This document shows positions 1 through 7,441 of a stretch of 57,180 bases of DNA, piece after piece (position 1 is the first letter of the stretch; every line of letters begins with the position of its first letter). The position numbers were made by a program, and so were the translations under genes. The notes beneath the pieces were generated by a model that did not search any database, was not told the DNA's origin, and saw nothing but the letters and a program-made list of their open reading frames with translations. Source of the DNA: SBAX01 sp964646605 (GTDB taxonomy: Bacteria > Planctomycetota > Phycisphaerae > UBA1845); the NCBI GenBank assembly GCA_964646605.1, contig CAZYEX010000138.1, forward strand, positions 1 through 57,180, read 5' to 3'.

Positions 1-68
1 GGCTCCTTAAAGAATTCACAACCCTACCCGCCTACACAACGGATAGGATCGAGCCGCCACCATCTTTT

Positions 69-725
69 TCAACCTTCAACTACGAACGGGACATGCTCAG
101 TAAAACGCCGGCCATCGGACTGGGCGTAATGAGACTCGATGTATGCCGCGTCGTACGGAAGATACGGAGCGTTCCACGTCCACGACGCCGACTTGACGTA
201 GAAGAGAAGCCGGTCCTCTACGATTGCGTACCGCCTTCCAACGTTGCCATGGGCTGACGTTCGCTTCCAAACAATTTCATTCTGAAAGCTGTTCTCGCTA
301 AAGATTTGGTCGAGCATCACCTTTACATAATGGCTGGCGTGCCAGTCGCAGTGGTAGTAGAAGCTGCCGGTTTTCTTGAGGACGCGGGCCAGCTCGACGC
401 AACGGGGTCGCATGTAATCGATGTAGGCCTGGGTGCTGGCGTGGCGGTCCTCGAACCCGCGAGTCTCCTTCGTTTCGCCCCAAAAAACTTCGTAGTCTTG
501 GTTGCTGTTGAACGGAGGGTCGATGTAGATGAGGTCCACGCAGGCATCGGGCAGCTTGCGCAACTGGTCGAGGCAGTCGCCGCAATAGATGATGCGGGTG
601 TCGAGCAGGGCCGACGGGCGAGCGGCGGGCGCGGCGACCCCCCTGGGTCCCCCCTTGATAAGGGGGGAGGCGGGCTTTCCGGTGGGGGGACGGTGGGCGG
701 GACGAGGTCTTGCTTTGGCGGCCAT
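69..725 (-). CDS. Truncated site-specific DNA methyltransferase (N-terminal part only)
   Basis: The protein resembles the N-terminal half of a beta-class (adenine/cytosine-N4) DNA methyltransferase. It has the opening IIYCGDCLDQL and the catalytic motif IV IDPPFNSN (about residue 69 from the Met at 725), followed by a region with YHCDWHASHYVKVMLD and NEIVWKR as in this family. In beta-class enzymes the AdoMet-binding FxGxG motif lies near the C-terminus, after the target recognition region. Here the frame stops after PFVVEG at about 220 residues, and I find no continuation in the other two frames up to the window edge, so that motif is absent. The gene is probably inactive or disrupted. The N-terminal extension before LLDTRIIYCGD is low-complexity and contains a GC-rich hairpin repeat, so the true start may be further in. 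No restriction gene is visible. Confidence 0.6.
   Translation of the reverse strand: MAAKARPRPAHRPPTGKPASPLIKGGPRGVAAPAARPSALLDTRIIYCGDCLDQLRKLPDACVDLIYIDPPFNSNQDYEVFWGETKETRGFEDRHASTQAYIDYMRPRCVELARVLKKTGSFYYHCDWHASHYVKVMLDQIFSENSFQNEIVWKRTSAHGNVGRRYAIVEDRLLFYVKSASWTWNAPYLPYDAAYIESHYAQSDGRRFTEHVPFVVEG
649..667. repeat. Short GC-rich palindrome inside the methyltransferase N-terminus
   Basis: Six C residues and six G residues are separated by TTGATAA and form a perfect 6-bp-arm palindrome. The surrounding reading frame gives PLIKGGPRG, a peptide typical of dispersed intergenic hairpin repeats translated by accident. Its presence suggests that the annotated N-terminus of the methyltransferase is not native coding sequence. 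Confidence 0.5.
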
Positions 726-1122
726 TGGGGGGAAGGGTACCACGCGAGGACGGCAACTCAAGTGCGTTGTCGTAATTCCCCTCGTCGCCGCGTCACTCCA
801 TCCCTCCGGGGCTTCGTCCCGCATGCGCTCTTCAATCTTCGCTATTCGCCATTCCAGGTGACCCGTCGCTTGCGCTCTGGGCTCTGATTGTGCGCTCCCT
901 TGCGGGCGCGTGCATAGACGGCGTCACCCGGGCGGCGTGCGGCTGTTGGACCTACGAGTTGGATCGAAAAAGAAACCGGCGGGGCGACGTATTGCACGTC
1001 GCGCCCGCCGGTTTGAGAAATCATGCGACCGGCACCACCCATGGCCCGGCGCGTCGCCGTCGGCGACGCTCTGGGGACGACGCTCCCGCTTCGGTCGCGT
1101 CGTCGGGGCGGCGCTACATCAC
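726..1122. other. Intergenic region between methyltransferase and redoxin genes
   Basis: About 400 bases without a convincing gene. The open frames here are antisense or low-complexity. The only clear element is the hairpin at 973-1014, annotated separately as the terminator of the redoxin gene. I see no RNA gene. Confidence 0.5.
961..1014 (-). terminator. Rho-independent terminator of the redoxin gene
   Basis: Arms at 973-990 and 996-1014 pair almost perfectly (one bulge) around a five-base loop. Read on the minus strand, the hairpin is followed directly by CTTTTTCG. It lies about 110 bases past the stop of the minus-strand redoxin gene, in the right orientation to end that transcript. Confidence 0.75.
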
Positions 1123-1857
1123 CTAGTACTTCACCGAGCAGCCGTAGGGGTCGGTGGTCGCGGTGGCGACGGTGGAACCCTTGAGGACGGCTTCGACGGC
1201 TTCCTTGACGTAGCTCTTGGCCTTGTCGCCCTTGCTTCCGTCCTTGTCGTCGTCGATCGCGCCGGAATAGGCCAGGTTGCCCTTCTGGTCGATCACGAAG
1301 CAATGCGGGGTGGTCTTGGCGCCGTAGGCCTTGCCCGTCGCGCCTGTTGGATCGAGCAGGTAGGTGCCGAGCTTGTTGTCCGTGACGAACTTCTTGCAAG
1401 CGTCGCCCTTGGCGTCCTTGGTCGAGTCAATGTTGACCCAGGCCACCGGCTTGTCCTTGAAATTGCCCATGACCTTGCTCGCGGTGCCGCCCTTGGCGTG
1501 CCGCTCGCAAACGGGGCAGCCGGCGTTGGCCCACTCGAGAACGACGACCTTGCCCTTGAAGTCGGCGAGGCTGACGTCCTTGCCGTTCGTGTCCTTGAGC
1601 TTGAAATCCGGAGCGGCTTTGCCGATGGCAGCGCCGCTGGCGGAGGCCGTGGCGGCGGGGGCCGGAGCGGCTGCGGCGGGTGCCGCGGGCTTGGCGGCCG
1701 GTTCAGCAGGCTTGGGAGCGGGGGCGGCGGGCTTGGCCGGTTCCGCTGCGGGTTTGGCCGGTTCCGTCGGCTTCGTGCCACCGGCCTGTGCAAACAGGGG
1801 CATGGCCATGCCTAGTACCAATGCCGGGGCGATCCAACCTCCACGTACGTTCCTCAT
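1123..1857 (-). CDS. Secreted thioredoxin-like redoxin (AhpC/TSA-type)
   Basis: A 244-residue exported thiol-disulfide protein. Residues 1-24 form a signal peptide ending FAQA. Residues 25-77 are a Pro/Ala/Lys-rich linker (repeats of PAKPAAEP type), probably spanning the envelope. The redoxin fold follows, with APDFKLKDTNGKDVSLADFKGK, the active-site motif CPVC (residues 114-117) and TTPHCFVID, the usual cis-Pro region. The length of the catalytic part is normal for AhpC/TSA-like redoxins. The start at 1857 was chosen because GGAGAAGGA lies just upstream and the signal peptide begins there; a longer frame to 2016 has no such support. The gene is monocistronic, divergent from queC, and ends at a strong terminator. 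The substrate is unknown: it could be a peroxidase or a thiol reductase. Confidence 0.87.
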   Translation of the reverse strand: MRNVRGGWIAPALVLGMAMPLFAQAGGTKPTEPAKPAAEPAKPAAPAPKPAEPAAKPAAPAAAAPAPAATASASGAAIGKAAPDFKLKDTNGKDVSLADFKGKVVVLEWANAGCPVCERHAKGGTASKVMGNFKDKPVAWVNIDSTKDAKGDACKKFVTDNKLGTYLLDPTGATGKAYGAKTTPHCFVIDQKGNLAYSGAIDDDKDGSKGDKAKSYVKEAVEAVLKGSTVATATTDPYGCSVKY

Positions 1858-2126
1858 TGTTTCCTTCTCCAAAAAAAGTATTCTATGGGTCATCTTGTTC
1901 AGCGAGCGGAGAGTCCGATCGCAGGATGTCCAGCAGGTCACCAAAAGGGAAGACCTTATCTTTCCAATACTGCGAATGCAATACCTCGGTCGCAGCGCGC
2001 GACCACTCATTACCACGGCGTTACGAGCAACGAGGCGCGGCGCGCGATTTCAATCGGTAATGCCATGATCGATTCACTGGCGCGCTCGACACCGCGGAGG
2101 CGACACGCTAAACTTGCCCTTTTATT

Positions 2127-2852
2127 ATGACGGATGGCACTGGAAAGATCGGCCTCGTGGAACCCGTTTGCGAGGCGGTTGCGCTGTTGTCTGGCGGATT
2201 GGACTCGGCGACGGCGGCGGCGATGGCTACGCGGGAGGGGTTCCGCGTGCGGGCGCTGACCCTCCGCTACGGGCAGAGGCACGAGGTCGAAGTGCAGGCG
2301 GCCGGTCGGGTCGCGCGGTCGTTGGGGGTTGTCGAACACGTCGTGCTCGACCTCGATCTTCGGGCGTTCGGGGGCTCGGCGCTGACCGACGAGATCGAAG
2401 TTCCCAAGTCGCTGTCGGTGGAGGGAGTCGGCGGCGGGATTCCGATTACCTACGTCCCGGCAAGAAATACGATTTTTCTTGCGCTGGCGTTGGGACTGGC
2501 GGAGGCGCGAGGCTGCTCGGACGTTTTCATCGGGGTCAGCGCCGTGGACTATTCCGGATACCCGGACTGCCGGCCGGAGTTCATTCGTGCCTTTCAAGAC
2601 TTGTCGGTCGTGGCGACGAAGGCGGGTGTGACCGGGAACGCGATCCGCATCCATGCTCCCCTTATCTCAATGAACAAGGCGGAGATCATTCGTGAAGGCG
2701 TGGAGCTGGGCGTGGATTACTCGCTCACGCACAGTTGCTACGATCCGACGGCGGAGGGGTTGGCGTGTGGACATTGCGATAGCTGCCTCTTGCGCCTCGA
2801 CGGGTTCCGTCGCGCAGGCGTCATCGATCCTATCCGTTACCAGGCGGGGTAG
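2127..2852 (+). CDS. queC: 7-cyano-7-deazaguanine synthase QueC
   Basis: QueC converts 7-carboxy-7-deazaguanine to preQ0 with ATP and ammonia, a step in queuosine and 7-deazaguanine synthesis in the cytosol. The 241-residue protein has the PP-loop ATP motif SGGLDS (residues 22-27), the family sequence YVPARNTIFLALAL, and four zinc-ligand cysteines C204, C214, C217 and C220 in THSCYDP...CGHCDSC. The length is normal. No other queuosine genes lie nearby and no preQ1-type riboswitch was recognised in the 269-base gap upstream. The ribosome binding site in front of the ATG is weak. Confidence 0.95.
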   Translation: MTDGTGKIGLVEPVCEAVALLSGGLDSATAAAMATREGFRVRALTLRYGQRHEVEVQAAGRVARSLGVVEHVVLDLDLRAFGGSALTDEIEVPKSLSVEGVGGGIPITYVPARNTIFLALALGLAEARGCSDVFIGVSAVDYSGYPDCRPEFIRAFQDLSVVATKAGVTGNAIRIHAPLISMNKAEIIREGVELGVDYSLTHSCYDPTAEGLACGHCDSCLLRLDGFRRAGVIDPIRYQAG

Positions 2853-2923
2853 ACGGTTTCACGTGAGTCTCGGGCGATACTGCGTGCGCGGTGTTGGGGA
2901 CGGCATTCTACGAGCGTGTCGCT

Positions 2924-4165
2924 ATGATGGCCGGTTTGCGGGAGACGCGGGTGGTAAGGGACTCGAAGAGCAGGATCGGGTTGTGGATGGTCGGCGCCGG
3001 GGGGCGGGTGGGCAGCGCCGTCGCTCTGGGGGTGGCGGCGTTTCGCGGGAAAAATCGCCCGGTCGCGGGACTGGTCAGCGAACTGCCGGCTTTCGCGGAC
3101 ACGCCATTGATCGATCCTGGTTCGATCGTCATCGGCGGGCATGAGATCCGCTGCGAGACGTTCGTAGAGTCCGTCCGGGCGGCGCATGAACGGGCGAACC
3201 TGTTCGACGAGAGGTTGATGGCCCGATGCACTGGGCAACTGCGTACGATGCAGCGGAACATTCGCCCCGGCACGCTGTCCGGTGCGGGCCCGACGGTGCG
3301 GAAACTGGCGGACCTGAGGGGCTTGCCGCGGGATTCGTCCGCCGCGCAGGCGGTCGAGCGGTTGTCCGCCGACATCGTCGCGTTTCGGCGACGGCATCGG
3401 CTCGACGATGTGATCGTAATTCACGTGGCGTCGTCCGAGCCGCCGTTTCGTCGATTGGCGGCTCACGCGCAGTGGAACGGATTGCGGCGGGCACTTGCCG
3501 GTCGCGGCGGCCAGGTTTTGCCGAGCAGCTCGTTGTACGCGCTCGCCGCTGTCGAGGCCGGTTGCCCGTTCATCAACTTCACGCCGTCGCTGGGAATCGA
3601 TGTGGCGGCGATTCGGGAGCGTGCCGAACAACTCGGCGTTCCCTACATGGGGCGCGACGGCAAGACCGGCGAGACGTTGGTGAAATCGGTTCTCGCTCCG
3701 CTTTTTGCGATGCGGAATCTTCCGGTGCTCAGTTGGGTGGGGCAGAACATTCTCGGCAACCGCGACGGGGCCGTGTTGCGCGATCCGCGCACGAGGCTTT
3801 CCAAGATCCAAACCAAAGACAAGATCGTCTCACAAATCGTGGGGAGCAATCCGACGACGCTGGTCTCCATCGACTACGTTCCGTCGCTTGATGATTGGAA
3901 GGTGGCATGGGATTTCATCCATTTCGAGGGTTTTCTAGGCACGAAGATGTCGATGCAGTTTACCTGGTGCGGAAGTGACTCCATCCTGGCCGCGCCGCTC
4001 ATCCTCGACCTGATGCGGTTCGCGGCGCTGGAGCATCGCCGCGGCGGGGCGGGTCCTATGAGGCACCTGGCGTTTTTTTTTAAGGATCCGATGGAGGTCG
4101 ACGAGCATGATTTGTTTACCCAGTGGCGACGGTTGGTCGAGCACGTGAACGGAACGCGGACATGA
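2924..4165 (+). CDS. ino1: Inositol-3-phosphate synthase
   Basis: The enzyme makes 1L-myo-inositol 3-phosphate from glucose 6-phosphate in an NAD-dependent internal redox and aldol cyclisation. The protein (about 413 residues) has a dinucleotide-binding start IGLWMVGAGGRVGSAVALG, a central FINFTPS, and the family-conserved WVGQNILGNRDGAVL, followed by SKIQTKDKIV and a C-terminal MSMQFTWCGSDSILAAPLILDL. The last 51 codons (4012-4165) are one half of a 156-bp direct repeat whose other half lies beyond a RAYT element at 4870-5025, so this gene was altered or restored at its 3' end by that insertion. The reading frame is intact and the alternative tail differs by only a few residues. ATGs at 2924 and 2927 are equally possible starts. 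It probably formed an operon with the TIM-barrel and UbiA genes downstream. Confidence 0.9.
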   Translation: MMAGLRETRVVRDSKSRIGLWMVGAGGRVGSAVALGVAAFRGKNRPVAGLVSELPAFADTPLIDPGSIVIGGHEIRCETFVESVRAAHERANLFDERLMARCTGQLRTMQRNIRPGTLSGAGPTVRKLADLRGLPRDSSAAQAVERLSADIVAFRRRHRLDDVIVIHVASSEPPFRRLAAHAQWNGLRRALAGRGGQVLPSSSLYALAAVEAGCPFINFTPSLGIDVAAIRERAEQLGVPYMGRDGKTGETLVKSVLAPLFAMRNLPVLSWVGQNILGNRDGAVLRDPRTRLSKIQTKDKIVSQIVGSNPTTLVSIDYVPSLDDWKVAWDFIHFEGFLGTKMSMQFTWCGSDSILAAPLILDLMRFAALEHRRGGAGPMRHLAFFFKDPMEVDEHDLFTQWRRLVEHVNGTRT

Positions 4166-4167
4166 AG
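4012..4167 (+). repeat. Left copy of 156-bp direct repeat (3' end of ino1)
   Basis: This segment matches 4870-5025 at a constant offset of 858 bases, with 10 mismatches counted by eye (about 94% identity) and no indels. It covers the last 51 codons of ino1, the stop codon and two more bases. The match ends two bases before the left REP hairpin. The T-tract at 4073-4081 is preserved in both copies apart from one T-to-C change. Confidence 0.95.
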
Positions 4168-4169
4168 AC

Positions 4170-4190
4170 GTAGGGTCCGCTGTGCGGACC
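4170..4190 (+). repeat. Left REP hairpin of the RAYT element
   Basis: The sequence starts GTAG and contains the hairpin GGTCCGC-TGT-GCGGACC. It is a perfect reverse complement of 4848-4868. GTAG next to an imperfect palindrome is the usual layout of REP sequences served by RAYT enzymes. Confidence 0.85.
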
Positions 4191-4250
4191 CGTCGGTTCG
4201 CCAACACCGGAACCTTGTTCTAGCGCAGGGTGCGACGGTAGACTTCATGA

Positions 4251-4826
4251 ATGCCCGACTACCGCCGCGCCTTCCAGCCTGGGGGGACCTTTTTCTTTAC
4301 GGTTGTGACCGCGGAGCGCGTCCGTTTCCTGGCAACCGATCGGTCCGTGAATCTGTTGGACGACGCCATCACAGCAACCACCGCCCGCTGGCCATTCAAC
4401 GTCGAAGCCTCTGTGACCCTGCCGGATCACCTGCACACGATTTGGACCTTGCCCAAGGGCGACGCGGATTTTTCGACCCGGTGGGCTTTTCTGAAGAAGA
4501 CGTTCACAAAGGCTTGGATAGCCGAAGGCGGATGCGAGTCGGCGGTGAGTGAATCGAAAGCCGGGGACCGTCGCCGGGGTGTTTGGCAACGTCGATTCTG
4601 GGAGCACATGATCCGCGACGAGTGGGACTTCGAACGTCATTGCGATTACATTCATTACAATCCGGTGCGGCACGGGCTGGCCCGTTGCCCCCACGGATGG
4701 AAGGCTTCGTCGTTCGAGCGGTTTGTACGGGAAGGGTTCTACGCCTCGGACTGGGGTTGCGTGTGCCGCGGGCGATCCGCTCACGCTCCGCAATTCGACG
4801 ACATCTCCGAGACCGCCGTCGAGTGA
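4251..4826 (+). CDS. REP-associated tyrosine transposase (RAYT, IS200-like)
   Basis: A 191-residue Y1 transposase related to IS200/IS605 TnpA. Such enzymes cut and join single-stranded DNA at REP sequences through a phosphotyrosine link. The metal-binding HUH-type motif appears as LPDHLHTIW (H60, H62). The C-terminal helix reads CDYIHYNPVRHGLA (residues 131-144), with tyrosines at 133 and 136, as in RAYTs. The start FQPGGTFFFTVVT and the WQRRFWEHMIRDEWDF segment are also typical. The gene sits between two inverted REP hairpins. No second transposase gene (TnpB-like) is present. The frame is open and all visible motifs are intact, so the enzyme may be active. Confidence 0.93.
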   Translation: MPDYRRAFQPGGTFFFTVVTAERVRFLATDRSVNLLDDAITATTARWPFNVEASVTLPDHLHTIWTLPKGDADFSTRWAFLKKTFTKAWIAEGGCESAVSESKAGDRRRGVWQRRFWEHMIRDEWDFERHCDYIHYNPVRHGLARCPHGWKASSFERFVREGFYASDWGCVCRGRSAHAPQFDDISETAVE

Positions 4827-4847
4827 GGGAAGCGCGCGCATGGGAAC

Positions 4848-4868
4848 GGTCCGCACAGCGGACCCTAC
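4848..4868 (-). repeat. Right REP hairpin of the RAYT element
   Basis: Perfect inverted copy of the left REP (4170-4190), ending CCTAC. It abuts the second copy of the ino1 3' end, which starts at 4870. Confidence 0.85.
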
Positions 4869-4869
4869 G

Positions 4870-5023
4870 GATGCGGTTCGCGGCGCTGGAGCATCGCCGC
4901 GGGGCCGCGGGGCCGATGCGGCAGCTGGCGTTTTTTTTCAAGGACCCGATGGAGGTCGACGAGCATGATTTGTTTACCCAGTGGCGACGGTTGGTCGAGC
5001 ACGTGAACGGAACGCGGATATGA
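4870..5023 (+). pseudogene. Duplicated 3' fragment of inositol-3-phosphate synthase
   Basis: This in-frame fragment encodes MRFAALEHRRGAAGPMRQL and the remaining ino1 C-terminus, nearly identical to the end of the intact gene at 4012-4165. It has no start or N-terminal domain of its own. Its TGA overlaps the ATG of the downstream TIM-barrel gene (ATGA at 5020-5023), which is how ino1 and that gene were probably joined before the insertion. The right half of a 156-bp direct repeat covers 4870-5025. Confidence 0.88.
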
Positions 5024-5850
5024 AGCTGGCGTATAGTTCGAACGCCTATCGTCGCTCATCGATCACCGAGGCGATGGAGCGGATTTCGCGCTTGGGGTAT
5101 GCGGGGATGGAGCTGATGGCCGATGTTCCCCATGCCTGGCCGGCGACGTTGTCGGACGCCCAGATGGGCGAGATTCGCAAGCGGCTGGAGGGGGCGGGGC
5201 TCGGTCTGTCCAACATCAACGCCTTCATGATGAGCGCCGTGCAGGATTTTTGGCACCCGTCGTGGATTGAGAAGGATGCGGCGTTTCGGCGTCTGCGGAT
5301 TCAGCATACGCTGGCGTCGTTGCGGCTGGCGCGCAAACTTGGGGCCACGTGCATTACGACCGAGCCCGGTGGACCGTTGCCGGAGGGCATGAGCCGGAAG
5401 AACGCGCTCGACATCTTCGTCGACGGGCTTCAGGAAGTTCTGCCGCGTGCGCAGGACGAGGGGGTGATGTTGCTGGTGGAGCCCGAGCCGGGGCTGCTCA
5501 TTGAAAACGCCGATCAGTTTCTCGAACTCGCCCAACGCATCGCCTCCCCTATGTTCGGGTTGAACTTCGACGTGGGTCACTTTTTCTGCGTCGGCGACCC
5601 GTTGCCGGAGACGATCCATCGCCTCAAGAGGTGGATTCGCCATTATCATTTCGAGGATATCGCGGCGACGCGCGTCCACGAGCACCTGGTGCCCGGGCGG
5701 GGGGCGATTGATTTCGACGCCGTGCTGAGCGCCATCCGAGGAACGGGTTACGACGGTTGGTTGACCGTTGAACTTTACCCCTACCTGGACGATCCCGACG
5801 CCGCGGGCCGCGAGGCGTTGACCTATCTGCAAGATCGACTTTCCGAATGA
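5020..5850 (+). CDS. Sugar phosphate isomerase/epimerase-like TIM barrel protein
   Basis: A 276-residue member of the AP endonuclease 2 / xylose isomerase-like TIM barrel family. Likely metal ligands are seen as MLLVEPEPG (Glu), LNFDVGHFF (Asp, His), HYHFEDIA (His) and WLTVELYPY (Glu), in the usual order. The start at 5020 was chosen because its ATG overlaps the TGA of the ino1 tail copy and gives the family's normal N-terminus MKLAYSSNAY. The gene overlaps the UbiA-like gene by ATGA, so the two are co-translated. Neighbouring ino1 and the EboC-like prenyltransferase suggest a pathway making and exporting a modified sugar or cyclitol, in the manner of ebo clusters. The exact substrate cannot be read from the sequence. 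Confidence 0.85.
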   Translation: MKLAYSSNAYRRSSITEAMERISRLGYAGMELMADVPHAWPATLSDAQMGEIRKRLEGAGLGLSNINAFMMSAVQDFWHPSWIEKDAAFRRLRIQHTLASLRLARKLGATCITTEPGGPLPEGMSRKNALDIFVDGLQEVLPRAQDEGVMLLVEPEPGLLIENADQFLELAQRIASPMFGLNFDVGHFFCVGDPLPETIHRLKRWIRHYHFEDIAATRVHEHLVPGRGAIDFDAVLSAIRGTGYDGWLTVELYPYLDDPDAAGREALTYLQDRLSE

Positions 5851-6725
5851 ACGCCCGGTTTCGCGCCTATCTAGAACTGGTGCGACTGCCCAATCTTTTT
5901 TCCGCCGCCGCCGATGTTTTGGCGGGGTATCTTTACGCATCGGGGGGCGGCTCGGCAGGGCCCGGGCTGTGGTTGTCGATCGGCTCATCGGTGGCGTTCT
6001 ATGCCGGAGGCATGGCACTCAACGACGTATGCGACGCCTCGCGCGACGCGGTCGAGCGTGCCAATCGCCCGATTCCTTCGGGTCGAATTTCGCGGCGGGC
6101 GGCGCTGCGGCTGGCGCTGCTGTTGCTGTCGTTGGGAGTTGTGGGCGCGTTTACGGTGTCGGCGCGGACGGGGCTGGTCGGCGCGGGGCTGACCGTGGCG
6201 ATCGTCCTCTACAGCTTGTGGGCGAAGCACGGAGTCCTGGGTCCGGTGGTGATGGGGTTGTGCCGGGCCGCGAACCTCGGGTTGGGGATGAGTGCGGCGG
6301 CTGACGTTGAGTTTGCGCATGTTTTTTTGCCGACGGCGCTCATGTGGCTCTATATCGCGTCGGTCACCTTCTTCGCGCGGGACGAAGCGGGCACAAGTTC
6401 ACACTTTCGGTTGCGTTTGGGGACGTCGGGAGTGTGGTTGGCCGCGCTGGGCCTGACCCTTCTGCCCGCCGTTCGGGCATCGGATCGCCGGGAAGCGGGA
6501 TTCGTGGCCGTTGGACTGGCCGTGATGCTCGCGTGGATCGGGCTACGGGCGGTTCGCCGGCCGTCGCCGGGCGCCGTCCAACATGCGGTTCGGTTGTTCC
6601 TGATTTCACTCATTGCTTTCGACGCGGTTTTGGCGTGGATCGGCGGCGGAGGGATGGCCGGAGCAGCGGTGGCGACGTTGGCGATTCCGATGATCCTCCT
6701 TTCCAGAGCCTTCCGCGTCACCTGA
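5847..6725 (+). CDS. UbiA-family prenyltransferase, EboC-like
   Basis: A 292-residue integral membrane protein with several hydrophobic helices. It opens with LVRLPNLFSAAADVLAGYLY, a sequence I associate with EboC-type UbiA proteins, and has the first Asp-rich motif NDVCDASRD (NDxxDxxxD, residues 59-67) that binds prenyl diphosphate through magnesium. The second Asp-rich motif is weaker (FFARDEAG), as in other EboC-like proteins. It overlaps the TIM-barrel gene by four bases. EboC is part of the eboA-F cluster, linked to moving precursors of some secondary metabolites to the periplasm, but the other ebo genes are not in this window. A different UbiA substrate is possible. Confidence 0.82.
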   Translation: MNARFRAYLELVRLPNLFSAAADVLAGYLYASGGGSAGPGLWLSIGSSVAFYAGGMALNDVCDASRDAVERANRPIPSGRISRRAALRLALLLLSLGVVGAFTVSARTGLVGAGLTVAIVLYSLWAKHGVLGPVVMGLCRAANLGLGMSAAADVEFAHVFLPTALMWLYIASVTFFARDEAGTSSHFRLRLGTSGVWLAALGLTLLPAVRASDRREAGFVAVGLAVMLAWIGLRAVRRPSPGAVQHAVRLFLISLIAFDAVLAWIGGGGMAGAAVATLAIPMILLSRAFRVT

Positions 6726-6776
6726 CCGTACCGCGAGTCTTGACAACCCCTCGGGTGGAGGTACCGTGTAGATTCG

Positions 6777-7379
6777 ATGTGCAAAGCGTTTTCCTTCACC
6801 GTCTGTGCGGGATTTGGCGTGAGCCTGTTGGGTTGCGCTTCGTCGCCGGGCCGGACGTTCGAGTCAACCCGGGCAGTCGAGGCGTCCGAATCGGCGCAGG
6901 CGGATCAGCTTTGGGAAGCGGTTCAGGAAACGCTGCGTCGCCATCACCTTCGCCTGGATCGCGTGGATCGCGCCGCGGGCGTCATTACCACCATGCCGGA
7001 AACATCGCAACATTGGTTCGAGGTCTGGCGTCGGGACGTGGCGACGACGGCCGACGCGTGGGAGGCAACCTTGAACCCGATTCGGCGATGGATCGAGGTG
7101 TCACTGCGCGGCGGTGAGGCGGGGGCATGGACCGAACTCCGCGTTGTGGTTCACAAAGAGCGTCTGTCCTCGCCGGATCGGCAGTTCAACAGCAGCGGCG
7201 CGGCGTATCAGTTCTTCGGCGAGAGTTTGCCCTCCACGACGGGGCATTATCGCGTGACCGCGGCCGACGATCGTTGGTTGGACCTGGGCCGCGACCCGGC
7301 GATGGAGGATCATGTGCTCCGCGCGATTCTGAGGCGCTGTCCGTCGGCCGATCGGGGGGTTGGTCTGCCACCGTCGTAA
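6777..7379 (+). CDS. Hypothetical lipoprotein
   Basis: A 200-residue protein with a lipoprotein signal peptide; the lipobox is SLLGC with the acylated cysteine at position 20. The mature part begins with a Ser/Glu-rich stretch, then a compact domain that starts ADQLWEAVQETLRRHHLRLDRVDRAAGVITTMPE. This pattern (a short helix followed by a strand with GVITT) is common in small planctomycete lipoproteins that probably share a mixed alpha/beta fold. No catalytic motif was recognised. It is likely transcribed with the preceding operon or from its own promoter in the 51-base gap. Function unknown. Confidence 0.75.
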   Translation: MCKAFSFTVCAGFGVSLLGCASSPGRTFESTRAVEASESAQADQLWEAVQETLRRHHLRLDRVDRAAGVITTMPETSQHWFEVWRRDVATTADAWEATLNPIRRWIEVSLRGGEAGAWTELRVVVHKERLSSPDRQFNSSGAAYQFFGESLPSTTGHYRVTAADDRWLDLGRDPAMEDHVLRAILRRCPSADRGVGLPPS

Positions 7380-7441
7380 ATGTCGGCGCAACGAAACGGC
7401 GTGCCATCGACGTAGGACCGTGAGCGACATAGGGTCCGACC

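Larger units (their letters stand above)
4168..4869 (+). mobile_element. REP-RAYT-REP element inserted at the end of ino1
   Basis: A 702-base unit made of a REP hairpin, a RAYT transposase gene and the same hairpin in inverted orientation. The two hairpin sequences (4170-4190 and 4848-4868) are perfect 21-bp inverted repeats. The unit is flanked on both sides, within one or two bases, by the duplicated 3' end of ino1. Known RAYTs are single-copy relatives of IS200/IS605 transposases associated with REP sequences and are not known to make long target duplications, so the 156-bp duplication needs another explanation. Confidence 0.85.

Noticed and set aside
1858..2126. preQ1-type riboswitch upstream of queC
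   Set aside because: No preQ1-I/II-like pseudoknot pattern with the needed A-rich tail and anti-Shine-Dalgarno could be identified by eye.
4073..4081. Run of nine T in ino1 as a programmed frameshift site
   Set aside because: The zero frame continues intact to a normal C-terminus in both copies and no alternative frame gives a conserved end.
4583..5023. Separate 146-codon gene ending in the ino1 tail
   Set aside because: Its first part is a shadow of the RAYT gene and only the duplicated ino1 end is meaningful.
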